Below, one piece after another: positions 1 to 8,790 of a stretch of 21,029 bases of DNA. The notes beneath the pieces are model-generated. The model saw only the letters and a list, made by a program, of their open reading frames with translations. It made no database searches and was not told where the DNA came from. The stretch lies in contig JAMCRH010000018.1 in NCBI GenBank assembly GCA_023380515.1, positions 13,332 to 34,360 of the forward strand, in the 5' to 3' direction. The translations under genes and the position numbers were made by a program. The DNA comes from Gammaproteobacteria bacterium (GTDB lineage Bacteria; Pseudomonadota; Gammaproteobacteria; Enterobacterales; Alteromonadaceae). Numbering within the stretch: position 1 is the stretch's first letter; each line of letters opens with the position of its first letter.

Positions 1-104
1 ACCAGAACGACTTCTAGACCTAAGTCAGCTGCACGGAATGCTGCTGAATAACCACCTGGTCCGCCACCTAAGACGACGACCTGTGTTTTAATTTCGTTGC
101 TCAT
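1..104 (-). CDS. lpdA: Dihydrolipoamide dehydrogenase (E3), N-terminal part only
   Basis: This is the flavoprotein E3 subunit that reoxidises dihydrolipoyl groups of the pyruvate and 2-oxoglutarate dehydrogenase complexes with NAD+. Only the first 34 codons are present; the gene runs off the left edge. The visible N-terminus begins MSNEIKTQVVVLGGGPGG and continues into YSAAFRAADLGLEVVLV, the FAD-binding Rossmann motif GxGxxG of Lpd proteins. The ATG is preceded by AGGGG at a suitable distance (minus-strand context aataggggtcaacATG). It is the last gene of the pdhR-aceE-aceF-lpdA order, 105 bases after the aceF stop, and may be expressed both by readthrough and separately, as in E. coli. The catalytic disulfide lies outside the window and cannot be checked. 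Confidence 0.93.
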   Translation of the reverse strand, partial: MSNEIKTQVVVLGGGPGGYSAAFRAADLGLEVVL

Positions 105-169
105 GTTGACCCCTATTGTTTACCGCCAGCTGCTGCGCCAGCCATACAATTCAATTTTCGCGCAATATT

Positions 170-190
170 GTACCGAGAAAATCTCGGTAC
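170..190 (-). other. Intergenic hairpin between aceF and lpdA
   Basis: GTACCGAG and CTCGGTAC form a perfect 8-bp inverted repeat that extends to 9 bp with an AAA (plus strand) or TTT (minus strand) loop. It lies in the aceF-lpdA intergenic space. No T-tract follows on either strand, so it does not look like an intrinsic terminator. It could be an mRNA processing or stabilising element between the E2 and E3 cistrons; that role is inference. Confidence 0.5.
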
Positions 191-209
191 GTCTTGTTTC
201 ATGCCCCGA

Positions 210-1965
210 TTAGAGAATGATTTTGCGCAAATCTGCCAAGACTTGGCTTAAGTACACAGTGAACCGTGCTGCTAACGCGCCGTCAATCACACGATGGTCG
301 TATGACAAGCTCAATGGCAGCATTAACCGCGGTTCAAATTCCTTACCATTCCAAACCGGTTTCATATCGCTCTTCGAGACACCAAGAATAGCGACTTCTG
401 GTGCGTTCACAATTGGCGTAAACGCTGTACCACCAATACCACCTAGGCTCGAAATCGACATACAGCCACCTTGCATATCAGCGGCTTTGAGCTTGCCATC
501 ACGAGCACGAATGCTGACATCCGCAAGCTCTTTCGACAGCTCAATAATGCCTTTTTTGTCGACGTCGCGAATGACCGGAACAACCAGACCATTAGGCGTG
601 TCGACCGCAATACCGATGTGAATATACTTCTTCATAACCAAGTGCTCACCGTCTTCATGTAACGACGAATTAAACACCGGGAACTCAGCCAAGGCTTTCG
701 CTAACGCTTTCATAATGAAAACGAGCGGCGTGAATTTCACGTCCGACTTGCGCTTCGCCAGTTGCTCATTCTCTGCTTTGCGGAACGCTTCGAGCTCGGT
801 AATATCGGCTTCGTCGAACTGCGTCACATGTGGAATCGTGACCCAATTGCGGTGCAGCGTTGGGTGTGACCCAATTGCGGTGCAAGTTCGGCCCGGAAAT
901 CCGCTGAATCCGCGTCATTTCCACTTTTTCAATCTCACCAAACTTACTGAAGTCGACTTTTGGTTGAGCAATCACTTGCAAGCCACCTTCACCACCGGTA
1001 CTTGGCGCTGATGATGCTTTCGGACGCGACAATTCATACTTCACATAATCTTGCACGTCTTCTTTCAGCACACGATTCTTCGGACCTGAACCCTTCACTT
1101 TCGACAAGTCGACACCAAACTCACGTGCCACACGGCGCACCGCAGGTGACGCATGAACTAACCCTTCCTCTTTGCCTTTGCGGGCAAGCGGATGATCCGG
1201 TACTGGTGGGTCGCGGCGTTCGCTGCGACTGCTGTCGGCAGGCTTCTCACTCGCGCTACTGTCGTCGCTTGCTGCTTTGCTCTCGCTCGTTGCAGCTGCG
1301 CTTGCTGACTCTTCCTCAGCATCGCTGTCGTCAGCGTCTTCACCCGCAATTTCCAACTCGAGAACCAGCGAGCCTTCGCTCACTTTATCACCAACTTTCA
1401 CTTTCAGGCTCTTCACCTTACCCGCTTGTGGGCTTGGTACGTCCATCGTGGCTTTGTCAGTTTCCAGCGTAATTAAACCGTCTTCTGCGGCTACTTCATC
1501 GCCTTCACTCACAAGCACTTCAATAACGTCTACTTCGCCTGAATCACCAATGTCCGGCACTGTGACTTCAATTACTTGCGAACCACCAGAAGACTTCTTC
1601 GACTTGCTTGCTGCAGGCTTTTCTTCTGCTTTTGGCTCGTCTTTTGGTTCTTCCTTGGCTTCTTTTTTCGGCTCTTCTTTGGCTTCTTCTTTAGGTGCGT
1701 CTTGCGCTTTTTCCTCAGCGCTGTCGTCACCCGCTTCGATCATCGCCAGCAAATCGCCTTCACTGATTTTGTCGCCCACTTTGACTTTCAAACTGGTCAC
1801 TTTGCCCGCGAATGGCGCTGGAATATCCATCGACGCCTTATCGCTTTCAACAGTCACGAGTGAGTCTTCAGCATTAACGCTGTCGCCTTCACTGACCAAA
1901 ATCTCAATGACTTCAACACCATCCCCACCAACGTCGGGAACTAAGACTTCTTTTTCAGCGGCCAT
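210..1965 (-). pseudogene. aceF: Pyruvate dehydrogenase E2 (dihydrolipoyl acetyltransferase), frame broken by a 28-bp duplication
   Basis: This is the acetyltransferase core of the pyruvate dehydrogenase complex. The N-terminal reading frame (1965 down to 766, 399 codons) encodes lipoyl domain 1 with lipoyl Lys43 (ESDKASMD), a Lys/Glu/Pro-rich linker, lipoyl domain 2 with Lys171 (ETDKATMD), an acidic Ser/Ala linker, the E1/E3-binding domain at about 270-308, and the start of the catalytic domain up to [10 protein letters not shown] (residue 367). The frame then becomes unrelated ([10 protein letters not shown]...) and stops. The rest of the catalytic domain, with the active-site motif DHRVIDG, is read in another frame at 827-210. 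Removing 28 bases around 838-884 would restore a 575-residue E2 continuing ...[22 protein letters not shown]. Its ATG is 10 bases after the aceE stop, with AAGGAG overlapping that stop. A sequencing or assembly error is possible; if real, the complex would lack a working E2. Confidence 0.85.
838..884. repeat. 19-bp direct repeat forming the aceF frame-breaking duplication
   Basis: GTGACCCAATTGCGGTGCA occurs at 838-856 and again at 866-884, with a 9-base spacer, so the offset is 28 bases and not a multiple of three. The copies encode the same HRNWV segment of the E2 catalytic domain. At the junction the minus strand reads TTGGGT-CAC-ACCCAA, a short perfect inverted repeat. That is compatible with a template-switch or foldback origin, either in the cell or in library preparation. 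Confidence 0.9.
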
Positions 1966-1975
1966 TGTTTGCTCC

Positions 1976-4645
1976 TTATGCGTTTAGTGGGTTCATTTTT
2001 TCAACATCGATACCGAAGTCTTTAATCGCTTTAGCGACTACTTTCTTGTCGATATCACCCGCTTTTGCTAGTTCCGCCAACGCAGCTACCACAATGTAGT
2101 GAGCATTCACTTCAAAGTGACGACGCAAGTTTTCGCGGCTGTCTGAGCGACCAAAACCGTCCGTGCCAAGGACGCGATAAGGTGCTGGTACCCATGCCCG
2201 AACTTGATCCGCATACAGCTTCACATAGTCAGTGGCAGCGATAACTGGGCCAGAGCCTTGCTCAAGCGCTTTGGTAATGTACGCCTGCTTTTCTTTCTTA
2301 GTTGGGTTCAGCATGTTGTAACGTTCAACGTCTAAACCATCGCGAGCGAGTTCATTGAATGACGTTGCACTAAACACCGTCGCTTCAATATCAAAGTCGT
2401 TCGCCAACATATCGGCGGCTTTGCGAACTTCTTGCAAAATGGTACCTGAACCTAACAACCGCACTTTGCCTTTGGCTTTCTTCGCTTTGACTTGGTCAAG
2501 CTTATAGATACCGCGCAAAATGCCTTCTTCAACGCCTTCTGGCATTTCTGGCTGTTTATAGTTTTCGTTCATCACGGTCAGGTAGTAGAACACGTTTTCT
2601 TGTTCCGCGAACATGCGACGCATACCGTCTTGCACGATCACCGCGACTTCATAACCATAAGTTGGGTCATAAGTAATACAGTTTGGAACCGTACCAAAAT
2701 GAACATGGCTATGGCCGTCTTGGTGCTGCAAACCTTCGCCGTTCAGTGTCGTCCGACCGGCTGTACCGCCAACCAAGAAACCACGTGCTTGGCTATCGCC
2801 TGCCGCCCAAACTAAATCGCCGACACGTTGGAAACCAAACATCGAGTAGTAGATATACACCGGGATCATTGGCTCGTCATTGGTCGAGTAGCTCGTTGCT
2901 GCTGCCACCCAAGACGCCATTGCACCCAGTTCGTTAATCCCTTCTTGCAGTACCTGACCTTTCTTATCTTCACGATAGTAAGCGACTTGGTCAGCGTCTT
3001 GCGGGGTATACTTTTGGCCTTGGCTCGAGTAAATCCCAACCTGACGGAACAAGCCTTCCATACCAAATGTACGTGCTTCATCAGGAATAATTGGTACCAC
3101 GCGCTGACCGATCTTTTTGTCTTTCAGCATGGCGGTTAATACCCGCACAAAAGCCATCGTGGTTGAAATCTCACGATCACCTGAACCTTTCAGAACGGCG
3201 TCAAAGGCTTTCAATGAAGGCACTTCAAGTTCAACGCTAGTCTCTGCGCGACGAACTGGCATAAAGCCACCGAGTTTCTCGCGACGTTCGCGCAAGTACT
3301 TCATTTCATCGCTGTCTTCGTCAAACTTATAGAATGGAATATCTTCGAGTTTGTCGTCTGGAATTGGAATATTGAAACGGTCACGGAAGTGTTTAATGGC
3401 ATCCATATCCATTTTCTTCACTTGGTGAGCAACGTTTTTACCTTCACCAGCGGCACCCATGCCATAACCTTTTACGGTCTTCGCAAGAATGACCTGAGGG
3501 CGACCTTTGGTGTTCACCGCTTTATGGTAAGCCGCGTAAACTTTAACTGGATCGTGGCCACCACGGTTTAAACGCCAGATGTCTTCGTCAGACAGGTTGG
3601 CAACCATGGCTTTGGTTTCTTCGGTCTTACCAAAGAAATGCTCACGCGTGTAAGCGCCGCCTTTGGCTTTGTAATTCTGATACTCACCATCGACGCTAGT
3701 TTGCATAATTTCAGCCAGCTTGCCTTCGGTGTCGCGATACAACAATGGATCCCAGTAGCGGCCCCAAATGACTTTAATCACTTCCCAGCCAGCGCCGCGG
3801 AAGGTACCTTCCAATTCTTGAATAATTTTGCCGTTACCACGAACCGGGCCGTCTAAGCGCTGTAAGTTACAGTTCACCACGAACGTTAGATTATCGAGAC
3901 CTTCACGTGTGGCGAGGCCAATAGCACCTAAGCTTTCTGGCTCGTCCACCTCACCGTCACCGAGGAAACAGTAAACCCGCTGGTTCGAGCAATCTTTAAT
4001 GCCACGGTCGGTCAAGTACTTGAGGAAGCGTGCAGTATAAATCGCCTGCATTGGACCAAGACCCATCGATACCGTCGGGAACTGCCAAAAATCTGGCATC
4101 AATTTCGGGTGAGGATATGACGAAATACCATTGCCGTCGACTTCTTGACGGAAACCGTCAAGTTGCTCTTCGGTAATCCGGCCTTCAAGGAAAGCACGGG
4201 CATAAATACCCGGAGAAACGTGACCTTGAATAAACAGGAAGTCACCACCGTCGCCATTGCTTGGCGCTCGGAAGAAATGGTTGAAACCAACATCGTACAA
4301 CATTGCCGAAGAAGCAAAACTAGAAATGTGACCTCCCAGCTCAAGCTCTTTTTTCGAGGCGCGTAAAACCATGGCCAACGCATTCCACCGAATCGCCGCA
4401 CGAATACGCGCTTCTAACGTATGGTCGCCTGGCATGACGGGCTCTTGGCTCACTGGAATCGTATTTAAATACGCGGTCGTTGGCTGATAAGGCAGGTACG
4501 CACCACTGCGACGGGCTTTATCAATCAGTTGCTCTAACAGGAAGTGCGCGCGTTCTGGACCTTCAGCGTCAAGCACTGCTTCTAGGGCGTCCAGCCACTC
4601 CTGCGTTTCCTGTTGGTCAATATCGTGTTGATCTAAATCTGCCAT
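1976..4645 (-). CDS. aceE: Pyruvate dehydrogenase E1 component (homodimeric type)
   Basis: This is the thiamin-diphosphate-dependent E1 that decarboxylates pyruvate and acetylates the lipoyl groups of E2. The 889-residue product is close to the 887 residues of E. coli AceE and reads through without interruption. The thiamin-diphosphate motif is visible at about residue 230: GDGEVDEPES, ending in NLQRLDGPVRGNGK. Other family-typical stretches are SSYPHPKLMPDFWQFPTVSMGLGP and the C-terminal VLGTDGFGRSDSRENLRRHF, here read continuously. The start ATG is preceded by AAGGAAT, which overlaps the pdhR stop codon, so the two cistrons are 9 bases apart and probably translationally coupled. Control is expected from the pdhR promoter and operator upstream. 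The gene itself looks fully intact, in contrast to the following aceF. Confidence 0.97.
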   Translation of the reverse strand: MADLDQHDIDQQETQEWLDALEAVLDAEGPERAHFLLEQLIDKARRSGAYLPYQPTTAYLNTIPVSQEPVMPGDHTLEARIRAAIRWNALAMVLRASKKELELGGHISSFASSAMLYDVGFNHFFRAPSNGDGGDFLFIQGHVSPGIYARAFLEGRITEEQLDGFRQEVDGNGISSYPHPKLMPDFWQFPTVSMGLGPMQAIYTARFLKYLTDRGIKDCSNQRVYCFLGDGEVDEPESLGAIGLATREGLDNLTFVVNCNLQRLDGPVRGNGKIIQELEGTFRGAGWEVIKVIWGRYWDPLLYRDTEGKLAEIMQTSVDGEYQNYKAKGGAYTREHFFGKTEETKAMVANLSDEDIWRLNRGGHDPVKVYAAYHKAVNTKGRPQVILAKTVKGYGMGAAGEGKNVAHQVKKMDMDAIKHFRDRFNIPIPDDKLEDIPFYKFDEDSDEMKYLRERREKLGGFMPVRRAETSVELEVPSLKAFDAVLKGSGDREISTTMAFVRVLTAMLKDKKIGQRVVPIIPDEARTFGMEGLFRQVGIYSSQGQKYTPQDADQVAYYREDKKGQVLQEGINELGAMASWVAAATSYSTNDEPMIPVYIYYSMFGFQRVGDLVWAAGDSQARGFLVGGTAGRTTLNGEGLQHQDGHSHVHFGTVPNCITYDPTYGYEVAVIVQDGMRRMFAEQENVFYYLTVMNENYKQPEMPEGVEEGILRGIYKLDQVKAKKAKGKVRLLGSGTILQEVRKAADMLANDFDIEATVFSATSFNELARDGLDVERYNMLNPTKKEKQAYITKALEQGSGPVIAATDYVKLYADQVRAWVPAPYRVLGTDGFGRSDSRENLRRHFEVNAHYIVVAALAELAKAGDIDKKVVAKAIKDFGIDVEKMNPLNA

Positions 4646-4654
4646 AATGATTCC

Positions 4655-5425
4655 TTACTTCTCCATTGGAGTCGATAAAGGTTCACTCCGCCGCAACGCT
4701 CGCTGCAGCCGGGTGTGTTCCCGATTCAGGTGTAACAAAGTTTTCTCAATATAGGCTAAATGCTGATGACAAGCGTCACGCGCTGCTTCAGGTTCGCGTG
4801 CAATAATGGCATCGACAATAGCCTGACGGTGTACTTGTAGCTGTTCCCGCACGTCGCTCCGTTCGGACAAGACTGCAAGGTTACGCCGCATGTTTTCTTT
4901 CAATAAATCACGCATGCCGCGCACTAAGTGCAACAACACCACGTTGTGTGATGCTTCGGCAATACTGGTGTAAAACTGCATTAATGCTTCCGCTTGCTGC
5001 TCGAGTGGGGCTGCCGCCACGTTTGCTATATGTTGGAAGCTCTGCGCAATGTGTTCAAGGTCGCTGTCGGTCCCCCGCATTGCCGCATAAAAAGCCGATA
5101 CGCCTTCAAGCGCATGGCGGAATTCAAGCAAATCAAACTGAGACTCTGGATGCCGAGCAAGCAATTCAAACAATGGCTCGCTGACGTGTTGGTCGAGTGC
5201 TCCGGACACATATGTACCGCCGCCTTGGCGACGATTAACCAGCCCTTTCACTTCGAGTTTTTGAATGGCTTCGCGTAACGACGGCCGCGACACCTGAAAC
5301 TGAGCAGCAAGATCGCGCTCGGAGGGCAGCTTTTGCCCCGCGCTCCAAGTTCCAGCAACGATCATTGACTCGATTTGAGCAACAATGACGTCGGACAACT
5401 TTGTTTGTGCAACTCGTTGAATCAT
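4655..5425 (-). CDS. pdhR: Pyruvate-responsive GntR/FadR-family repressor of the pdh operon
   Basis: This transcription factor represses the pyruvate dehydrogenase operon and in E. coli is released by pyruvate. The 256-residue product has an N-terminal winged helix (residues about 8-75, with GQKLPSERDLAAQFQVSRPSLREAIQKLEVKGLV, the GntR signature) followed by a helical FCD ligand-binding domain to about residue 235. The length matches E. coli PdhR (254). ATG is preceded by GAAGG at good spacing. It is the first gene of the operon, with aceE starting 9 bases downstream. A perfect palindromic PdhR operator lies about 50 bases upstream of its start, between the promoter and the gene, so autoregulation is predicted. 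The family also contains FadR and LldR, but the neighbours and the operator settle the assignment. Confidence 0.95.
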   Translation of the reverse strand: MIQRVAQTKLSDVIVAQIESMIVAGTWSAGQKLPSERDLAAQFQVSRPSLREAIQKLEVKGLVNRRQGGGTYVSGALDQHVSEPLFELLARHPESQFDLLEFRHALEGVSAFYAAMRGTDSDLEHIAQSFQHIANVAAAPLEQQAEALMQFYTSIAEASHNVVLLHLVRGMRDLLKENMRRNLAVLSERSDVREQLQVHRQAIVDAIIAREPEAARDACHQHLAYIEKTLLHLNREHTRLQRALRRSEPLSTPMEK

Positions 5426-5476
5426 AATGCCTTCGTAGCTTAAGGTGCGTTAAATCCGGCTTGAATCAGTAGATTA

Positions 5477-5493
5477 AATTGGTCTTACCAATT
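5477..5493. promoter_or_regulatory. PdhR operator, perfect palindrome
   Basis: AATTGGTCTTACCAATT is a perfect 7-3-7 palindrome that matches the known E. coli PdhR operator core ATTGGTnnnACCAAT. It lies just downstream of the predicted start of transcription of pdhR-aceEF-lpdA, the same relative position as in E. coli, where bound PdhR blocks RNA polymerase. Confidence 0.9.
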
Positions 5494-5507
5494 TACCAGA
5501 GGCCGAC

Positions 5508-5536
5508 ATTATAACGCTGAATGCATGAAAAACCAA
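5508..5536 (-). promoter_or_regulatory. Sigma70-type promoter of the pdhR operon
   Basis: On the minus strand a perfect -10 TATAAT (5513-5508) is preceded at 17 bases by TTGGTT (5536-5531) as the -35. Transcription would start near 5501, just before the PdhR operator and about 75 bases before the pdhR ATG. The -35 itself carries a TTGGT half-site like that of the operator. Confidence 0.75.
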
Positions 5537-5552
5537 TCACCCTAAGCTACCC

Positions 5553-5569
5553 AATTGGTCATACCTCCT
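5553..5569. promoter_or_regulatory. Possible second, degenerate PdhR site
   Basis: AATTGGTCATACC keeps one full half-site and the ACC of the other, but the outer right arm (TCCT instead of AATT) is lost. It lies upstream of the pdhR promoter -35. It could be a weaker second operator or chance; only the sequence similarity and the location support it. Confidence 0.35.
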
Positions 5570-5592
5570 TGCTTACTGCAGCAACCATGGTT

Positions 5593-5631
5593 TAACGCAC
5601 CCAATTAACGCACCCAATTAACGCACCCAAC
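5593..5631. repeat. 13-bp tandem repeat, three copies, at the ampE stop codon
   Basis: TAACGCACCCAAT occurs at 5593-5605 and 5606-5618, and again at 5619-5630 with its last base changed. On the minus strand each unit reads TTGGGTGCGTTA. The first one read by ampE encodes the final Trp-Val-Arg-stop, and the two others follow the stop codon. The array therefore repeats the end of the gene into the pdhR upstream region and looks like slippage expansion. Confidence 0.9.
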
Positions 5632-6412
5632 CTAACAAGGTTGCTATCGCTACCACAACAAGCAATAGAATCATGCTGCGTCGAGCTAAATTCACTAATA
5701 ACTCGGCTTCCGATTTGTTGTCATCGGCGTTGATATTGACGTCTTCAGCAGCAACTGCAATTTCCGTTAACTGCAATTCCGCTTGCTCTGGTGCCCGTCC
5801 AAGAACCCGTAGCCATGCAGGCATCGCCCGCGAGAAATGGCCAACCAACAAATAGGCAAAACCAGCTACACGCAATGGCAACCACTCAACCCAAGCCATC
5901 AGACGCGGATAGTCTTCGGCACGACTGCGCAAAATACCATAAGCGAGCGCGCCAGCAGCACCAAATAAAACAAACCAGAATGACACGGCGAAATAATAAC
6001 GGAAGTTAAGCCATATCACTTGGCGGCCAATGGTCATGTCTTCGTGCGGCGAATATTTTAGAATTTTAGCCGCTTCAGCAAGGGCTTCTTCGTCGCCACG
6101 TTCGGCGGCCAGAAAATAGTCACGCAGCGCTTTGCGTTGTGGTCGGCAGCCAATCACGAGGGTGAGAATGAGCACGCTTACCAAGACACTACCGACTCCA
6201 CCACCGGCTAACCACAATAACAATGCCAATAGAATGGCCGGTGCGATGAGTAAGAGTGGTCCGAACAATTCGTGTTCATGCCAGTCACGCATTTGCTCGT
6301 GCTCTCGTAACCACGTGTCCCAGCGCTGCGCGAGCGGGTCGATCTGCCAAGCGTCGGGAGTTACTCGTAAACGCTCAATAATTAAGGCAATAAACAATGA
6401 AAAAACTAGCAT
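5618..6412 (-). CDS. ampE: AmpE, inner-membrane protein of the ampDE pair
   Basis: AmpE is a polytopic inner-membrane protein encoded with AmpD in many Gammaproteobacteria; its biochemical role is not settled, though it is tied to beta-lactamase induction and cell-wall recycling. The 264-residue product starts MLVFSLFIALIIERLRV, which lines up with the start of E. coli AmpE (MTLFTTLLVLIFERL). I therefore chose ATG 6412 over an in-frame GTG at 6478, although GAGG is 11 bases from this ATG. Membrane segments are visible near residues 1-13, about 55-85 (LLLIAPAILLALLLWLAGG), about 145-165 (YYFAVSFWFVLFGAAGALAY), and at the C-terminus (SMILLLVVVAIATLLGW). It lies downstream of ampD with a 90-base gap and upstream of the pdhR promoter. 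Its last codons belong to a 13-bp tandem repeat. Confidence 0.88.
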   Translation of the reverse strand: MLVFSLFIALIIERLRVTPDAWQIDPLAQRWDTWLREHEQMRDWHEHELFGPLLLIAPAILLALLLWLAGGGVGSVLVSVLILTLVIGCRPQRKALRDYFLAAERGDEEALAEAAKILKYSPHEDMTIGRQVIWLNFRYYFAVSFWFVLFGAAGALAYGILRSRAEDYPRLMAWVEWLPLRVAGFAYLLVGHFSRAMPAWLRVLGRAPEQAELQLTEIAVAAEDVNINADDNKSEAELLVNLARRSMILLLVVVAIATLLGWVR

Positions 6413-6440
6413 GTTGCTGTCATCCTCGATGTAATCGTGA

Positions 6441-6460
6441 CGCAAGCCAGCAAGCTTGCG
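6441..6460 (-). other. Hairpin in the ampD-ampE gap
   Basis: CGCAAGC and GCTTGCG form a perfect 7-bp stem with a 6-base loop, ending about 30 bases before the ampE start. No T-tract follows on the minus strand, so it is not an obvious terminator. It may lower ampE expression relative to ampD or mark an mRNA processing site; this is inference. Confidence 0.4.
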
Positions 6461-6502
6461 ATTTTGTGCGCAATGCACTGTCCTTTACTGCAATTCGTTA
6501 CG

Positions 6503-7123
6503 TCAATCTTCTTGTTGCGCTTCTTGTTGCGTTTCCTGTTGCAATAAACTGCGAAAATAATCCCAATTAAACGCTGGGCCAGGGTCGGTTTTGCGTCCCG
6601 GTGCAATATCTTCATGGCCAACAATTCGGTCAGCAGAAAGACGCGGATAGTGCTTTGTTAACGCGCCAGCCACCTGCGCTAAAACCTGATACTGTGATTC
6701 AGTGTAGGGCGTGTTATCGGTTCCCTCAAGTTCAATTCCAATCGCAAAATCATTACAACGCTCGCGCCCTTGCCAACTCGAGACCCCAGCATGCCAAGCC
6801 CGCTGATCAAAATCCACATACTGAATAATTTCGCCGTCGCGCCGGATCAAGCAATGAGCAGATACGCGCAAGCCTTCCAGCGGTGCAAACTCAGAATGTG
6901 CAGTACAGTCTAATTCGCCCAAAAATAAATCCGTGATAAACTCTCCACCAAACTGCCCAGCTGGCAAACTGATACCGTGAACCACCAGTAAACTGATATC
7001 GTTTGGGTCTGGACGCGCGTCAACGTGTGGCGACGGGCAATACCGAACACCCTGTAAACGGTGCTGTTTAATCGCAAAAGCGGCTGCTGACTTGGCAGTT
7101 AAGGTAGACTTCGGCATATGCAT
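6503..7123 (-). CDS. ampD: 1,6-anhydro-N-acetylmuramyl-L-alanine amidase
   Basis: This cytosolic zinc amidase cleaves the peptide from anhydro-muropeptides during peptidoglycan recycling; its loss derepresses AmpC beta-lactamase in species that have AmpR. Family motifs are continuous and well conserved: PSPHVDARPD, LLVVHGISLPAGQFGG with the first zinc His, SAHCLIRRDGEIIQYV, RAWHAGVSSWQGRERCNDF, SIGIELEGTD-like AIGIELEGTD, and GHEDIAPGRKTDPG, which supplies the second zinc His and the Asp. I start it at ATG 7123 (206 residues, AGG seven bases upstream); ATG 7117 and an upstream GTG at 7153 are alternatives. The C-terminus has a short Gln/Glu-rich tail (QQETQQEAQQED). It is divergent from the protease gene at 7201, so this 77-base gap should hold promoters for both, and it precedes ampE. 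Confidence 0.95.
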   Translation of the reverse strand: MHMPKSTLTAKSAAAFAIKQHRLQGVRYCPSPHVDARPDPNDISLLVVHGISLPAGQFGGEFITDLFLGELDCTAHSEFAPLEGLRVSAHCLIRRDGEIIQYVDFDQRAWHAGVSSWQGRERCNDFAIGIELEGTDNTPYTESQYQVLAQVAGALTKHYPRLSADRIVGHEDIAPGRKTDPGPAFNWDYFRSLLQQETQQEAQQED

Positions 7124-7200
7124 TGCTGGCCTGTTTCGTAACTTATCATGCACTTAAGTATCCGAGTTTAGCGACAAAAGTAAAGCAAGAGGCGTTTCTC

Positions 7201-8632
<1,432 letters not shown>

Positions 8633-8633
<1 letters not shown>

Positions 8634-8688
8634 ACACGTTACTCGATACACATTGCTTTAAACACGTACGAAGAAACACGTGCTGAAA
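8633..8688. repeat. Degenerate 14-bp tandem repeat after nadC
   Basis: Four units start at 8633, 8647, 8661 and 8675. Three begin with AACACGT and the second with TACACAT. The spacing is exactly 14 bases each time, but the rest of each unit has diverged. The first unit overlaps the nadC stop codon. It may be a decayed tandem repeat or a set of phased binding sites; nothing else supports a function. Confidence 0.45.
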
Positions 8689-8695
8689 AAACGCT

Positions 8696-8730
8696 AGACG
8701 ATCGCTGAATTCGCGGTCGTTTGCTTTTCA
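8696..8730 (+). terminator. nadC: Probable intrinsic terminator of nadC
   Basis: ACGATCGC (8698-8705) pairs with GCGGTCGT (8713-8720), an 8-bp stem with one G-U pair and a 7-base loop, followed by TTGCTTTTC. It lies 65 bases after the nadC stop and about 60 before the pilA start. It would separate nadC transcription from the pilus cluster. The T-tract is interrupted, so strength is uncertain. Confidence 0.6.
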
Positions 8731-8790
8731 CCTGTCGGTTCCTTTGCTATTGATGAAGGCCTTAATTTCATCGCCAAAAGGAATCGGCAC

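Noticed and set aside
1277..1987. 236-residue plus-strand open frame antisense to aceF
   Set aside because: It is a Ser/Leu-rich mirror of the E2 lipoyl and linker coding sequence with no motif; the minus-strand frame is the recognisable gene.
6413..6478. Longer AmpE from GTG 6478
   Set aside because: It would place 22 polar residues before the first membrane helix. The ATG at 6412 aligns with the known AmpE N-terminus.
8725..8753. Possible pilA promoter TTTTCA-17-TATTGA, or a sigma54 promoter in the same gap
   Set aside because: The sigma70-like match is poor (3 of 6 at -10), and no GG-10-GC sigma54 spacing was found, so no promoter is called.
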